From contig NZ_VWOX01000006.1 of assembly GCF_008629675.1 (NCBI RefSeq), positions 372,001 through 436,000 of the forward strand: a DNA stretch of 64,000 nt. Direction: 5' to 3'. The stretch's first letter is position 1; each line of letters opens with the position of its first letter. The position numbers and the translations under genes are program-made. Under the pieces are notes generated by a model that was not told the DNA's origin, did no database searches, and was given only the letters and a program-made list of their open reading frames with translations. This DNA comes from Roseiconus nitratireducens (GTDB taxonomy: Bacteria; Planctomycetota; Planctomycetia; Pirellulales; Pirellulaceae). Shown here piece by piece: positions 37,218 through 46,523 of this stretch.

Positions 37218-37676
37218 TCAGGACGGTTTCTTTCCGACCTTCTTTTTCAACCAACTCTGCACGCTCCGTTTTCCCTCGTCGGCATGAGCAGGGTTCTCCG
37301 GTTGCGGGACCGCGACGGACGACTCCGGCTGGATTTCGCGTGCCCCGCCACGCGGGATCTCACGGAGACAATTCGGGCAAACGACCGGCGGTTTGACCAC
37401 TCGACGCGAGCACCCCGGGCAGAAGTACTGGATCTCTTTGCGTGATGCAGCCTCGAACAGCCCCCCGACCTCGTTGGCAGGGAACCAGGCGGAATCGTTT
37501 TTGCGTAGACGCGTGTCCGGTTTGATCTCGCCCTTGCGAACCAATCCGAGCAGTTCGTGAGGACTGAGCGGACCAACCTCCGTTTGCACGTTGCCCTCGC
37601 GTCGCTGTAAAAACCATTGAGACACTTTCGGGATCGCTCCAGGGAGTTCTCGATCTTTGCAGGCGAAGCCGACCAT
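37218..37676 (-). CDS. GYF_2 domain and zinc-ribbon protein
   Basis: A 152-residue soluble protein. Residues about 20-75 match the GYF_2 fold, with WFLQRREGNVQTEVGPLSPH, the helix ELLGLVRKGEI and the closing WFPANEVGGLF. It is followed by a zinc ribbon, YFCPGCSRRVVKPPVVCPNC, with two CxxC knuckles. The C-terminus is basic (SWLKKKVGKKPS). GYF_2 domains occur in bacterial membrane or zinc-ribbon proteins and probably bind peptides; the exact role is unknown. It is divergent from nrdR with 169 bases between them. Confidence 0.82.
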   Translation of the reverse strand: MVGFACKDRELPGAIPKVSQWFLQRREGNVQTEVGPLSPHELLGLVRKGEIKPDTRLRKNDSAWFPANEVGGLFEAASRKEIQYFCPGCSRRVVKPPVVCPNCLREIPRGGAREIQPESSVAVPQPENPAHADEGKRSVQSWLKKKVGKKPS

Positions 37677-37845
37677 TCGCCTCGATCCGACGCGCCCGTC
37701 CCGTTGGGGGTAGCGGAATCGTCTGGTCGCCTGTCAAGTTTAGCAAAATGTCGCACGGTTGCATCGAAATCTCGCGGGCTTGCGTGCCCGGTTCGTTCAA
37801 CGGAATAATGACGACCGTCAGAATCCTCCCACCGAACGGCCGCGC

Positions 37846-38316
37846 ATGCGTTGTCCATTTTGCCACCGCGACGAAGACCGCGTCCTGGACACCCGGACCG
37901 CCGAGGGCGGCTACATGGTGCGGCGAAAACGCGTCTGCACCAGTTGCAATCGCCGATTCGCGACGGTGGAAAAGATCGAACAGTTGTCGGTCCGCGTGGT
38001 CAAACGTGACGACACCCGCGAACCGCTCGATCGCGAAAAAATCCGGCGAGGCATCGAACGTGCCTGCTCCAAGCGGCCGGTGACCAGCGAACGCATCGAG
38101 CAAGTCGTTCAAAGCATCGAATCAGAAGTCTACAACGACTACGACACTGAGATCCCGGCCAAGGAGCTCGGTGAAATTGTGATGCGGCACTTGGCCGCCT
38201 TGGACGAGGTCGCCTACATCCGATTTGCCAGCGTCTACCAGGAATTTCACTCCGCGGACGATTTCATCCGCGAAGTGACGCGGTTGACCAAGCTACCCGC
38301 GGCGCAGCGATCGTGA
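37846..38316 (+). CDS. nrdR: Transcriptional repressor NrdR
   Basis: A 156-residue NrdR, the ATP-cone repressor of ribonucleotide reductase genes. The N-terminal zinc ribbon has CPFC and CTSC (MRCPFCHRDEDRVLDTR, VRRKRVCTSCNRRFATVE). The ATP cone follows: VVKRDDTREPLDREKIRRG and RIEQVVQSIESEVYNDYD, then GEIVMRHLAALDEVAYIRFA and SVYQEF, all standard. ATG 37846 starts directly at MRCPFC. No ribonucleotide reductase gene is in the window, so it acts in trans. Length and motifs are normal, so this is one of the surest calls here. Confidence 0.96.
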   Translation: MRCPFCHRDEDRVLDTRTAEGGYMVRRKRVCTSCNRRFATVEKIEQLSVRVVKRDDTREPLDREKIRRGIERACSKRPVTSERIEQVVQSIESEVYNDYDTEIPAKELGEIVMRHLAALDEVAYIRFASVYQEFHSADDFIREVTRLTKLPAAQRS

Positions 38317-38339
38317 CCGCCCGCACCGGTATCGGCGGC

Positions 38340-39719
38340 CTATTTCTTCGAGCGTGATTGCATCCACCACGCGTACTCTTCGATCGTGACCGTTCCGTCT
38401 CGATCGACATCCGCATCGGCCGGGCTCATCAGCATCGACTTCCACTCACTGGCCGTCAGCTTGCCATCCTTGTTTTCGTCGTAGCGACCAATGATGCGCT
38501 CGGCGTAGCGAACCATTTTGTCATCCACCTTGCCCACCGGGCCCGGACTGGAGGAACCACCGCTGCCAGACGCCATGGACGATCCGGCGGCGGAAGATCC
38601 TTGGTCATCATCGCCATCGTTCCCTTGCTCCACCGCCTGAACCGCTTCGCGGGCCGTGATGATGCCGTCGCGGTTCAGATCCGATCGGAAGAATTCCTTG
38701 ACGGCGGCGTCGTCCCACTTGCTGGCGAACTCGGACATGTCCACCTGGCCGTCTTGGTTGGCGTCCTTGTCGGTGAAGAACCCTGGCAGTCCTTCGGGCA
38801 ATTCCTTTCCTTCGGTCGGCCGGTAAGAGCGGCGACCGTTGTAGACATCGGGCATTTCGACTTCGCTTTCTCCGTCACGATCGCGGCCGCGTCGCCGCCG
38901 TTCGCGTTCTTCGTCGCGACTGGCCTCGATACTCTCGCGGCGTCGCGCGTAGCGGACGGCCAATTCACGTTCCGTCAGCCGTCCGTCTTTGTTGCGGTCG
39001 AAATCCATGGGGTTGCCCGACATTCGGCTGGACAACTCATTTTCGGTCAACACGCTGTCTCGGTTGCGGTCGTAACGACGCAGGGTTTGGCTGGCTTCAC
39101 GCAAATCATCGTCCGTCACAACCACCGACAGCATTTCCGCGGCCGGGCCGAAACCGGACAGCGGCGTCAATTCGGCTACTTCGCCGAAACCGGGAACCAG
39201 CAGTTCCGGCGTCAGCCCCTCGTCTTCGGAGCCACGCGAGGATCGACGGTCGTCGTCGCCGCGACCTTCACGCATTTTCTCAAACGACTCAGTGACTTTC
39301 TTGATCGAAATCGGTTGCCCGGGTTTGATGCTCGGATCGGCCGATTGCAGCCGTTGAATCAGAAACTGCGCCGGGCCCTGTTGTTCGTCCGGGTCCAGCG
39401 TCCCGTTGCCGTTTCGGTCCAGCCGGCTCAAAAACCCACTGGGATCGAATCCGCCGCCCGGACCGCCGCGCGAGCCACGACCGCCGCTGGGAGGCCCGCC
39501 GCGAAATCCGCCTCCGGGAGGGCCGCCTCCGGGAGGGCCGCCGCGGAATCCGCCGCCACCTCGGTCACCGCCCCGATCGCCACCGCGTCCGCCGCCATCT
39601 TCATCGCCGCCGCGCCCCCGAAATCCTCCGGGAGGGCCGAACTGCGCACGCGCCAACTCCGCTTCCCCGATTCCCAGGAGGCACACGACAATCAACGGCA
39701 GAAATTTTTTGGTGTTCAT
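38340..39719 (-). CDS. Secreted EF-hand protein with Gly-rich N-terminus
   Basis: A 459-residue exported protein with signal FLPLIVVCLLGIGEAELARA. Residues about 27-95 are a Gly/Arg/Asp/Pro-rich low-complexity stretch of GGPPGGG-type repeats. It then carries seven EF-hand-like calcium loops: DRNGNGTLDPDE, DRNRDSVLTENE, DRNKDGRLTERE, DANQDGQVDMSE, DLNRDGIITARE, DENKDGKLTASE and DVDRDGTVTIEE. A Ser/Gly linker separates the fifth and sixth. It should bind calcium outside the cytoplasm and perhaps hold envelope components together. ATG 39719 was chosen over an upstream start that would add 18 residues before the signal. It converges on nrdR, 23 bases apart. Confidence 0.85.
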   Translation of the reverse strand: MNTKKFLPLIVVCLLGIGEAELARAQFGPPGGFRGRGGDEDGGGRGGDRGGDRGGGGFRGGPPGGGPPGGGFRGGPPSGGRGSRGGPGGGFDPSGFLSRLDRNGNGTLDPDEQQGPAQFLIQRLQSADPSIKPGQPISIKKVTESFEKMREGRGDDDRRSSRGSEDEGLTPELLVPGFGEVAELTPLSGFGPAAEMLSVVVTDDDLREASQTLRRYDRNRDSVLTENELSSRMSGNPMDFDRNKDGRLTERELAVRYARRRESIEASRDEERERRRRGRDRDGESEVEMPDVYNGRRSYRPTEGKELPEGLPGFFTDKDANQDGQVDMSEFASKWDDAAVKEFFRSDLNRDGIITAREAVQAVEQGNDGDDDQGSSAAGSSMASGSGGSSSPGPVGKVDDKMVRYAERIIGRYDENKDGKLTASEWKSMLMSPADADVDRDGTVTIEEYAWWMQSRSKK

Positions 39720-40315
39720 GTCTTTTAAAACCCCGCAAAACGCCGGAGGTTTCGCCATTCTAGGTCGCCGCACCGGCCCGCCGATCGGTTCTCCACCGAA
39801 TTCCCGACGACGGCGGAGGGCGTGGAAGCATGATCGTTACCGGTGCCGGCCTGAAGTGTCAAAATCGACGGGAGATGAGAGCAGGCCGGTCAACTCCCCC
39901 CAGCCTACCGCCTGCGGGCCGTGGATAAAGAAATCCTGATCATTTTACCGGTCATACGCCCAAGAAATCTTGTCTTTGCTTCGGGGGAACCGCATCCCAG
40001 TCAACCGATCAGCGTGCGTCCGACCATCACGTGACCCTGCGATCGCCGCCGCTGGCGAGAAGCGGATGGAAACCTCTCACGACCGCAAGCAGACCCCACC
40101 CGGAAGAGGGTAAGATGCACCCAGGGGCCGCGGCAGGATCGGCCGGCGGGGTCCTGGCGCGTGCGGTGCCCAGCCGGGAAGAAATGGCCCATCGTTCTTT
40201 CAAGCGAGAGCGATCCACCTAGACACCACTCGCTGACGTGACGCCCGTGCGTTGCCGCGCCGGAGAGGCATCTTCGGCATCCGCACCTTGGGCCGTCGCC
40301 TGGAGCTGCTGACCG
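39720..40315. other. Intergenic region upstream of the receptor-like kinase
   Basis: 596 bases between the EF-hand gene (-) and the kinase gene (+). The stretch 39930-39990 is AT-richer (ATTTTACCGGTCATACG) and is the best place for a promoter. Short frames between 40001 and 40222 on both strands have no domain or start signal. No repeat or RNA gene was recognised. Confidence 0.6.
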
Positions 40316-43300
40316 ATGCGAAATTCAGATCAGCTTGAACCCGAAGTCGATCACGAGTTCAACCGGATCCTGGAAGACTACTTCGACGCGATCGAACGGG
40401 ACGATGGCGTGGACGTGAACACGTTTGTCCGCCGACACCCCGAGTACGAACAGGCGCTGAAGTCCTTCTTTTCGGACATCAGGAACGTTCGACAGTTCAT
40501 CGACCGGAATCGGATCACGGTGGGCGCTGGGGACGATCGGTCGGTCGCCGACCCCGCATCGCAACAATTGCCTCGCACGGCTCAGTACGTGGGAAAGTAC
40601 CAGTTGATGCGAAAGCTTGGTGAAGGCGGCATGGGAACCGTGTACCTGGCGTTTCACACGGAGCTGGAAAAACGGGTCGCGATCAAGTTTCTGAACGATC
40701 ACCGTGGGCGGGACACCAACGCCGTCAAACTGTTCCGCAAGGAAATCAAGGCGGTCGGTCGGTTCGATCACGAACACATCGTCCGCGCGATCGACGCCGG
40801 GAAGTTTGACGAACTTCATTTCTTGGTGATGGAATACATCGAAGGGGCGGATCTCGCGGACTTGCTGAAGTTTTGCCCCCCGTTGCAAGTGAGCGAAGCC
40901 TGTGAACTCGCGCGGCAGGCAGCGTTGGGATTAGACCATGCGCACCAATTCGGATTGATCCACCGCGATATCAAGCCCTCCAACTTGATGCTGACGCCTG
41001 CGGGACGAGTCAAGGTGCTGGACCTGGGTTTGGCTCAATTGAATCAGCCGTTCACGCAGAGTTCAGAACTGACCGTCGACGGCCTGCGGATGGGGACACT
41101 GAAGTACATGCCGCCCGAACAGTTCGATGATTGCCACAGCGTCGGCGCGACATGCGACATTTACAGCCTGGGCGTGACGCTGTTTGAGCTGTTGCGCGGC
41201 AAGCTGCCGTTGAGCGGATTGCACCGCGGTGTCGACTGCTCCAGCCTTCAAATGCTTCGCAATGACATCCCCGACGATTTGATTTCGCTGCTTGAATCGA
41301 TGACCGAACTTCAGCCGTCCGAGAGAATTCAGTCGGCCGGTGAAGTTGCCGATCGTTTGTTGCGATGGACCGACGGTCACGACTTGCCGACGTTGTTTGA
41401 GATCTACCGCCAGCGTCGCCGCCAGGGCGTCGTGCCGGCAACCGCGGTCCCGCCAAAGGTCGACACATCGACCTTGCCCTCGAATCCGACGTCGACGGCC
41501 AGCGTGTTTTCCGTTTGGTTCGCAGCCGCCGCCGCATCGGTCTGTGTGATTTCGGCATTGGCCTTGTTATTCCAGGCCAATGGGCTGCTGAGCGATCCGC
41601 ATCCGGTCGCCGCCTCAACGTCCGCGACGCTGAATGTTCGGGTGGAACATGGCGTCTCGGGCAACGCCGTTGTTCCAAAAACCGTCCTGTTGGAAAGCGT
41701 GATCACCGGGGAAAAACTGGAGGTCGACCTGGGGGCAAACTCCGTTCCGACGGGCGACTATCGCTTGCTCTCGGACAGCTGGACCGCCGCGACTCCGGAG
41801 ACAATCACTTTGACCGCGGGCGCCGTCACGGAACTCTCACTGATCCCCAAGCTGCAGAACATCCAGTACCCCGAAATCCCAGATCACGCTGGTGCCTACG
41901 TCCATTACAAGGCCCAGATCGTTCCGGCCGGCGGCGATGCGAAACAGGCGCAGGCGTACCATGTTGTTTTTCGCAGTCTGGAAAGCGAACAAATCGAGGG
42001 CGTCGACTATCGCTGGATCCAGGCCGAAGTGGGTAACTCCGATTACTGCGAAACCGCCTGGTTGTTAGTCGACACCGAACTGTACGACAAGGAAAAGACG
42101 CTTTCGATCCGAGAAGGTTTCATCCAGGCGGAACTGCCGCTGGAGGAGCGCAACCTGACGACCTTTCTGGGACCGCGCATCGCCGTTGCCTGGAGCCATC
42201 GCGAAGACCCTTTGCAACAGGTCGCCGACGACTGGGGTTTTCAGTGGCCCGCCAACCGAATCAGCATGCAGTCGCTGTTGGCAATGATCTTCGACTTGTC
42301 GCACCCAGCCGTTCCGGCACCGATCAGCAACATGCGCAATCTGCTGGGGGCTTCCACCGAAAGGGTCGTCGAGTTTTCCACGTTTAGCGAAGGACTGGAA
42401 AAAACGTCGTGTTTGAAAATTGCGGGTCAACCGGCCGACCTGTTCGACATCGAGCGGCAAGTGAAGTACGAAATCAAGCGGGGACGCTACCCTCACGAGG
42501 TTCCCTTTGGCTATCTGCACGTCATGATCCAGGATCCGTTTCAGACACTAACCCTGGAGCGTTCGAAGGGCGGATTCGATGGCGTGGTGCGTTTCCCCGA
42601 TTTGGAACAGCTCTCCGCCGAGTCCTTGAAACTGACGCAACTGGCGTCTCCGGAAAGCGACGACATCACTCGCGCGACGCTCCCGGAGACCGAGGGTGAT
42701 TGGTCGCGACACCGGGGCAGCGTGCGGTTTGGAAGGCATCCCGAATTGACACTTTCGTCGACCGTCCGAGCAGGCAAACTTCAGAACATTGACGGGCGCC
42801 CGCACCGATGGATTGAAGTTGCCATCGAAAGCGGATTGACCGGGCAGCTGCTATCCGCCGAACGTGTCAAACTGCTGATCGACGAACAAGCCTACCAGCA
42901 GCAACGGCAATTCATCGTCCGCAAGGGCTGGCACGAGCTGGGCTGGGAAGTCTACGATTTCCAGGACGGCGATTCTGCGTTGACGGAACAAATGCACTGC
43001 TGGATTCACCGCCGGCCCTCGCATCCGCGGCTGACGGTGCACGAAGTGCTCTCGATGTTGTTCGACGCCAAGTTCCCATCGGCCGGGCGGTTGCAGGATG
43101 CCCGACCCTCGCTGGCCGGTTTGATCGTCAAAGCCTCCGCCAATCGCACCGCCAAACGATGCGTGATTGAAACGCCGGGATCGGCTCAGAAAAGCTTTCA
43201 CGGTTACCACTGGACCGTGACGCCGCCGGAGACGACGCCGGAAAAACAAAGCGTCACCTACGATCTGTATCGCAGCCAGGAGGTGCCCTTCGGATTCGCG

Positions 43301-43864
43301 CACGTCAGGCTGAACGTCCCGGGTCAGTTTGAGGTCAATCTGGAGCTGCTCGATTGCGGATCCGATCTTGCACCGTTGACCGCCGATGAGGCTGCGTTGG
43401 CCAAAACCGCAAGGGAAACGCAGGAAAAGCTCAGCCGTGCCGGCGTCTTCCAATGGTCCGTGGCCGGGCAGAAGCGAACCATCGGCCGCTACAGCCACTA
43501 TCATGCCGGAGACGTCGTGATCGATACCTGGGGCCCGGCGACGATGGATCGCCTTCCACCTCTACGTGAGTTGGCCATCCCGTTTGAACAGCTTGACGAG
43601 CAAGCGAAAAGATGGATCGCCGACAACCAGATGCGGACTTGGACCAGCACCAACGGTGAGATTTCGCAACGTGCCTTGCTGGACGCCGTCATCGATGCCA
43701 AAACGGTGCGTCTGCGTTACGACGACTTCAGTCTGCACCTGGTCGACACAACGCGATTGTCAAAGCAGGACAGGGACTACGTCGATCGGCAATGGTTGGC
43801 TCACCGACCGCCGGAAGTCGACAAGAGAAAGCCGCCGATGCTGTCCTTCTTTGGCAATCGTTAA
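40316..43864 (+). CDS. Receptor-like serine/threonine protein kinase with duplicated ectodomain
   Basis: An 1182-residue membrane kinase. A helical region (residues 1-85) precedes a PknB-type domain at about 94-350: GEGGMGTVY 102-110, VAIK Lys124, HRDIKPSN 216-223, DLGLA 236-240 (DLG for DFG), and MPPE 265-268. One membrane helix is at about 397-419. The remaining 760 residues are outside and match no family I know. Two modules, about 528-760 and 810-1015, share an order of landmarks: RWIQ/RWIE, REGF/RKGW, LAMIFD/LSMLFD, and EVPFGYLHV/EVPFGFAHV. A related tail spans about 1040-1165. GGAG ten bases before ATG 40316 supports the start. It converges on the methyltransferase gene, 13 bases apart. 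Confidence 0.9.
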   Translation: MRNSDQLEPEVDHEFNRILEDYFDAIERDDGVDVNTFVRRHPEYEQALKSFFSDIRNVRQFIDRNRITVGAGDDRSVADPASQQLPRTAQYVGKYQLMRKLGEGGMGTVYLAFHTELEKRVAIKFLNDHRGRDTNAVKLFRKEIKAVGRFDHEHIVRAIDAGKFDELHFLVMEYIEGADLADLLKFCPPLQVSEACELARQAALGLDHAHQFGLIHRDIKPSNLMLTPAGRVKVLDLGLAQLNQPFTQSSELTVDGLRMGTLKYMPPEQFDDCHSVGATCDIYSLGVTLFELLRGKLPLSGLHRGVDCSSLQMLRNDIPDDLISLLESMTELQPSERIQSAGEVADRLLRWTDGHDLPTLFEIYRQRRRQGVVPATAVPPKVDTSTLPSNPTSTASVFSVWFAAAAASVCVISALALLFQANGLLSDPHPVAASTSATLNVRVEHGVSGNAVVPKTVLLESVITGEKLEVDLGANSVPTGDYRLLSDSWTAATPETITLTAGAVTELSLIPKLQNIQYPEIPDHAGAYVHYKAQIVPAGGDAKQAQAYHVVFRSLESEQIEGVDYRWIQAEVGNSDYCETAWLLVDTELYDKEKTLSIREGFIQAELPLEERNLTTFLGPRIAVAWSHREDPLQQVADDWGFQWPANRISMQSLLAMIFDLSHPAVPAPISNMRNLLGASTERVVEFSTFSEGLEKTSCLKIAGQPADLFDIERQVKYEIKRGRYPHEVPFGYLHVMIQDPFQTLTLERSKGGFDGVVRFPDLEQLSAESLKLTQLASPESDDITRATLPETEGDWSRHRGSVRFGRHPELTLSSTVRAGKLQNIDGRPHRWIEVAIESGLTGQLLSAERVKLLIDEQAYQQQRQFIVRKGWHELGWEVYDFQDGDSALTEQMHCWIHRRPSHPRLTVHEVLSMLFDAKFPSAGRLQDARPSLAGLIVKASANRTAKRCVIETPGSAQKSFHGYHWTVTPPETTPEKQSVTYDLYRSQEVPFGFAHVRLNVPGQFEVNLELLDCGSDLAPLTADEAALAKTARETQEKLSRAGVFQWSVAGQKRTIGRYSHYHAGDVVIDTWGPATMDRLPPLRELAIPFEQLDEQAKRWIADNQMRTWTSTNGEISQRALLDAVIDAKTVRLRYDDFSLHLVDTTRLSKQDRDYVDRQWLAHRPPEVDKRKPPMLSFFGNR

Positions 43865-43877
43865 TCGGATCGTCGCG

Positions 43878-45119
43878 TCAGTCGACCAGTTCCACGGTCA
43901 CGGCATCGAAATCCGCTTGACCGGTCGCGCCGAACAAGCCCACTCGCAAGATCGCTTCGCGGGCCTGGTGAGGAATGCGGACCAACCGGCTGTGGGTACG
44001 CCAGGGACGGGATCCACGAAAAGGCCCCAAGTGGAAGGTTCCCAAGTCTCGCCGCAACTCGTCGTAGAGGCTGATCGCGATCATCGGCATCGCATCCGAG
44101 GTCGGTCCCTTTTCAATGCCCTCGGTGCGGACCATGCCGCTCAGGCGGATTTGAGAAACTTCGCGGCCGTCGATCGCGATCCCCTGCAACAAGTGACTGT
44201 TCCTGCCGGGAGTCTCATTCCGAAACCTCGCGAAGTGCTCGCCTTGCGGCGCCCGATCGTCCGGGCTGCCCGCCTGCACCACTTGGCGGCCGTAGTACCA
44301 TCCCGGAACAAATTCGGACAGCGAAGCCTCGTCACCTTCGGGCAGCGTTTCGAAGTCACCGTTGACCGCCCCCGGGTTGGCCGGGTCGGGCAGCACGGCT
44401 CGCGTTTCTTCGGCGGCGCCCGTCATCGGCACAAACAACGTCGGACGCAGGGCCTGACGTTGCAATTCGCCGTCCAGCTTGACCATGCGGTAGAGGGTTT
44501 GTTGGTAACGTTGGCCCACCGGAATCACCATCACCCCGCCTTCGGCCAGTTGATCCACCAGCGGTTGCGGGACCGATTCCGGGCTGCAGGTCACAATGAT
44601 CTTGTCGAACGGTGCGGCATCGGGCCACCCTAAGAAGCCGTCACCGATTCGCGTCGAGACATTCCCGTAGTCCAAACGCGCGAGGGTTTCGGCGGCTCGC
44701 TCCCCCAATTCCCGAACGATTTCGATGGTGTAGACGTGATCGACCAGCGGGCTGAGAACCGCGGCCTGGTATCCGCTGCCGGTCCCGATCTCCAACACCT
44801 TGTCGGTCGGCTGGGGATCCAACGCTTCGGTCATCAGCGCGACGATGAAAGGGCTGCTGATTGTTTGGGACTGTCCGATCGGAAGGGCCATGTCGTAGTA
44901 AGCCCGGGGCACCTGACTCTGGGGCACGAATTCATGCCGGTGCGTCCGTCGAATCGCATCCAGAATCCGCGAGTCGGTCACGCCCGCGGTCGCAATCCGC
45001 GTCTCGACCAGTCGATCGCGAGCCGCTTGAAACGGATCCGCCGCGGCGGCGCAGGAAACCAGGCAACAGGCCAAAGCGAAACTCCGGCAAGGCCGCGAAG
45101 CGTCAAAAGAAACCATCAT
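43878..45119 (-). CDS. Exported protein-L-isoaspartate O-methyltransferase with jelly-roll-like C-terminus
   Basis: A 413-residue protein. The N-terminus is a signal-like segment (FALACCLVSCAAAA). Residues about 30-230 are a PCMT, which methylates isoaspartyl residues in damaged proteins using SAM: HEFVPQSQVPRAYYDMALPI, GQSQTISSPFIVALM, KVLEIGTGSGYQAAVLS and IIVTCSPESVPQPLVDQL are all standard. The last 170 residues (GDFETLPEGD, VPGWYYGRQVVQAG, RISGMVRTEG-like strands, GQADFDAVTVEL) look like a galactose-binding or CBM-like jelly roll. ATG 45119 has GGAAG five bases upstream; ATG 45131 adds four residues. Export of a SAM enzyme is odd. Confidence 0.85.
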   Translation of the reverse strand: MMVSFDASRPCRSFALACCLVSCAAAADPFQAARDRLVETRIATAGVTDSRILDAIRRTHRHEFVPQSQVPRAYYDMALPIGQSQTISSPFIVALMTEALDPQPTDKVLEIGTGSGYQAAVLSPLVDHVYTIEIVRELGERAAETLARLDYGNVSTRIGDGFLGWPDAAPFDKIIVTCSPESVPQPLVDQLAEGGVMVIPVGQRYQQTLYRMVKLDGELQRQALRPTLFVPMTGAAEETRAVLPDPANPGAVNGDFETLPEGDEASLSEFVPGWYYGRQVVQAGSPDDRAPQGEHFARFRNETPGRNSHLLQGIAIDGREVSQIRLSGMVRTEGIEKGPTSDAMPMIAISLYDELRRDLGTFHLGPFRGSRPWRTHSRLVRIPHQAREAILRVGLFGATGQADFDAVTVELVD

Positions 45120-45239
45120 GTGCACTTCCATCCGACCCGACTGTTCGGTGACCGACAGCGGATCGAAACTTACAAGGGGAAAATAGTGTTCGGTGAGGAT
45201 ATCGGTGAAGACCCGGGAAGGTTCGATTCCACTCTCGTT

Positions 45240-46091
45240 TCATTCGGATCTCAGCTCATCCAGATCTTCGCCCGGGAACCGATTTGACATCGCCCCCGGA
45301 AACGCTTCGAAACGTGCCTCCGCGGTGGCTTTCACGGCGCGGGTGGCCAGAAACGTCGCGGTCCTTTCAGACAAAACATCCTTGCCGCCCCATCGATCTT
45401 CCATCAAGTCGGTCAATTGAAATCCGGCATCCAGTTGCCCGCCCAACAAATCCGACAGCGAGTGTCCGAAGTCGATTGGCCGTTGGGGCCCCAGTGTCCG
45501 ATCACGTTCCTCCGGCGGCAACTGCAGATCGCTGTACGGGATCGAGAACCGGATCTTCAGTTTTCCCCGATCTCGTTGCACCGCGTCGAACAAGAAATTC
45601 ACCGGCAGCATCACCCCGGTCAGCAGCACGCCGCCGGCACGCAAGACCCGCGCCGCTTCTCGCCACACCGGACGCGCGTCGGCCACGAAGTTGACCGAAC
45701 AGGGATTCACCACCATGTCAAAGGACGCATCGGGGATGCTGCTCAAATCAGCCATGTCCGCCAGAACGGTTTCCAGCGGCAGCGAATGTTCCGTCGCCAG
45801 TTGCCGATCGATTGCCAATTGTCCGGCACTGAAATCGACGACCGTGACGTCGGCACCGGCGGCCGCAAGCAGCGGCCCTTGGTGCCCGCCGCCGGCAGCC
45901 AGGGCAAGCACCCGGCGGCCCCGCACCGACCCCAGCCACCCGGCAGGTATCGGCTTGCATGCGGTCAGCCGGATCGAGAACTCTCCGCTTCGGGCCGCTT
46001 CGATCTCCGCTCCGCTGGCCGGCGTGAACCACTTTCGCCCCTGGGCCGCGATATTATCCCAGGCGGTACGGTTAAAATCAGTCGAATCCAA
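45240..46091 (-). CDS. Class I SAM-dependent methyltransferase
   Basis: A 283-residue cytosolic methyltransferase of the Methyltransf_11 type. Motif I is RRVLALAAGGGHQGPLLAAA, a variant of the E/DxGxGxG loop with Ala-Gly-Gly-Gly; motif II is DVTVVDFSAGQL; motif III is SFDMVVNPCSVNFVAD; and VWREAARVLRAGGVLLTGVM is the post-III helix and strand. The N-terminus, NRTAWDNIAAQGRKW, is common in this group. The start TTG 46091 is followed directly by DSTDFNRTAWD; no ATG lies near. The substrate is unknown. The isoaspartate methyltransferase gene follows after 120 bases in the same direction, so the two may share a promoter. Confidence 0.85.
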   Translation of the reverse strand: MDSTDFNRTAWDNIAAQGRKWFTPASGAEIEAARSGEFSIRLTACKPIPAGWLGSVRGRRVLALAAGGGHQGPLLAAAGADVTVVDFSAGQLAIDRQLATEHSLPLETVLADMADLSSIPDASFDMVVNPCSVNFVADARPVWREAARVLRAGGVLLTGVMLPVNFLFDAVQRDRGKLKIRFSIPYSDLQLPPEERDRTLGPQRPIDFGHSLSDLLGGQLDAGFQLTDLMEDRWGGKDVLSERTATFLATRAVKATAEARFEAFPGAMSNRFPGEDLDELRSE

Positions 46092-46523
46092 AGAAATACC
46101 GCTCCGGAACGGTCAGTTGTCGGCGATTCGATTCGCCCAGGCACCCATTCTTCCAATACAATGTAGTTCCCACCCCAGGCGTTTCGAAACCGTGTGCCGC
46201 CAATGACGCCGGCACGCATCGCCTACCCCTGGCTGACACGGGTCACCCGCTCGGCCGTCGGATTTGACTCCCCCGGTCACCACGGACCGCTGCCGACCGA
46301 ATTTGATTGACTTCGTTGCCGATTTCCACCAACCGATCGGCACCGCAGCGGTGATCGTCAGGTCAGCCAGGCGAGATCGTGACCGCGATGCCCGACGGCA
46401 AGTCGGCCCAAAACACCGAGACACCATCCGACAGGTTGCGTTGATTGTCGCAACGACGTCGGCTGGACTCAGCGCCTCCTCCCAACCGATTCACGATTTG
46501 AAACCCAGGATTCAGGCCCCGCC
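46092..46523. other. Intergenic region between divergent genes
   Basis: 432 bases between the methyltransferase (-) and DUF1501 (+) genes, expected to hold both promoters. Sequence is moderately GC-rich with no hairpin, repeat or RNA gene that I can see. Short open frames have no supporting features. Confidence 0.6.

Noticed and set aside
40001..40222. Short frames on both strands upstream of the kinase
   Set aside because: Basic, low-information products; the spacer is better explained as regulatory sequence.
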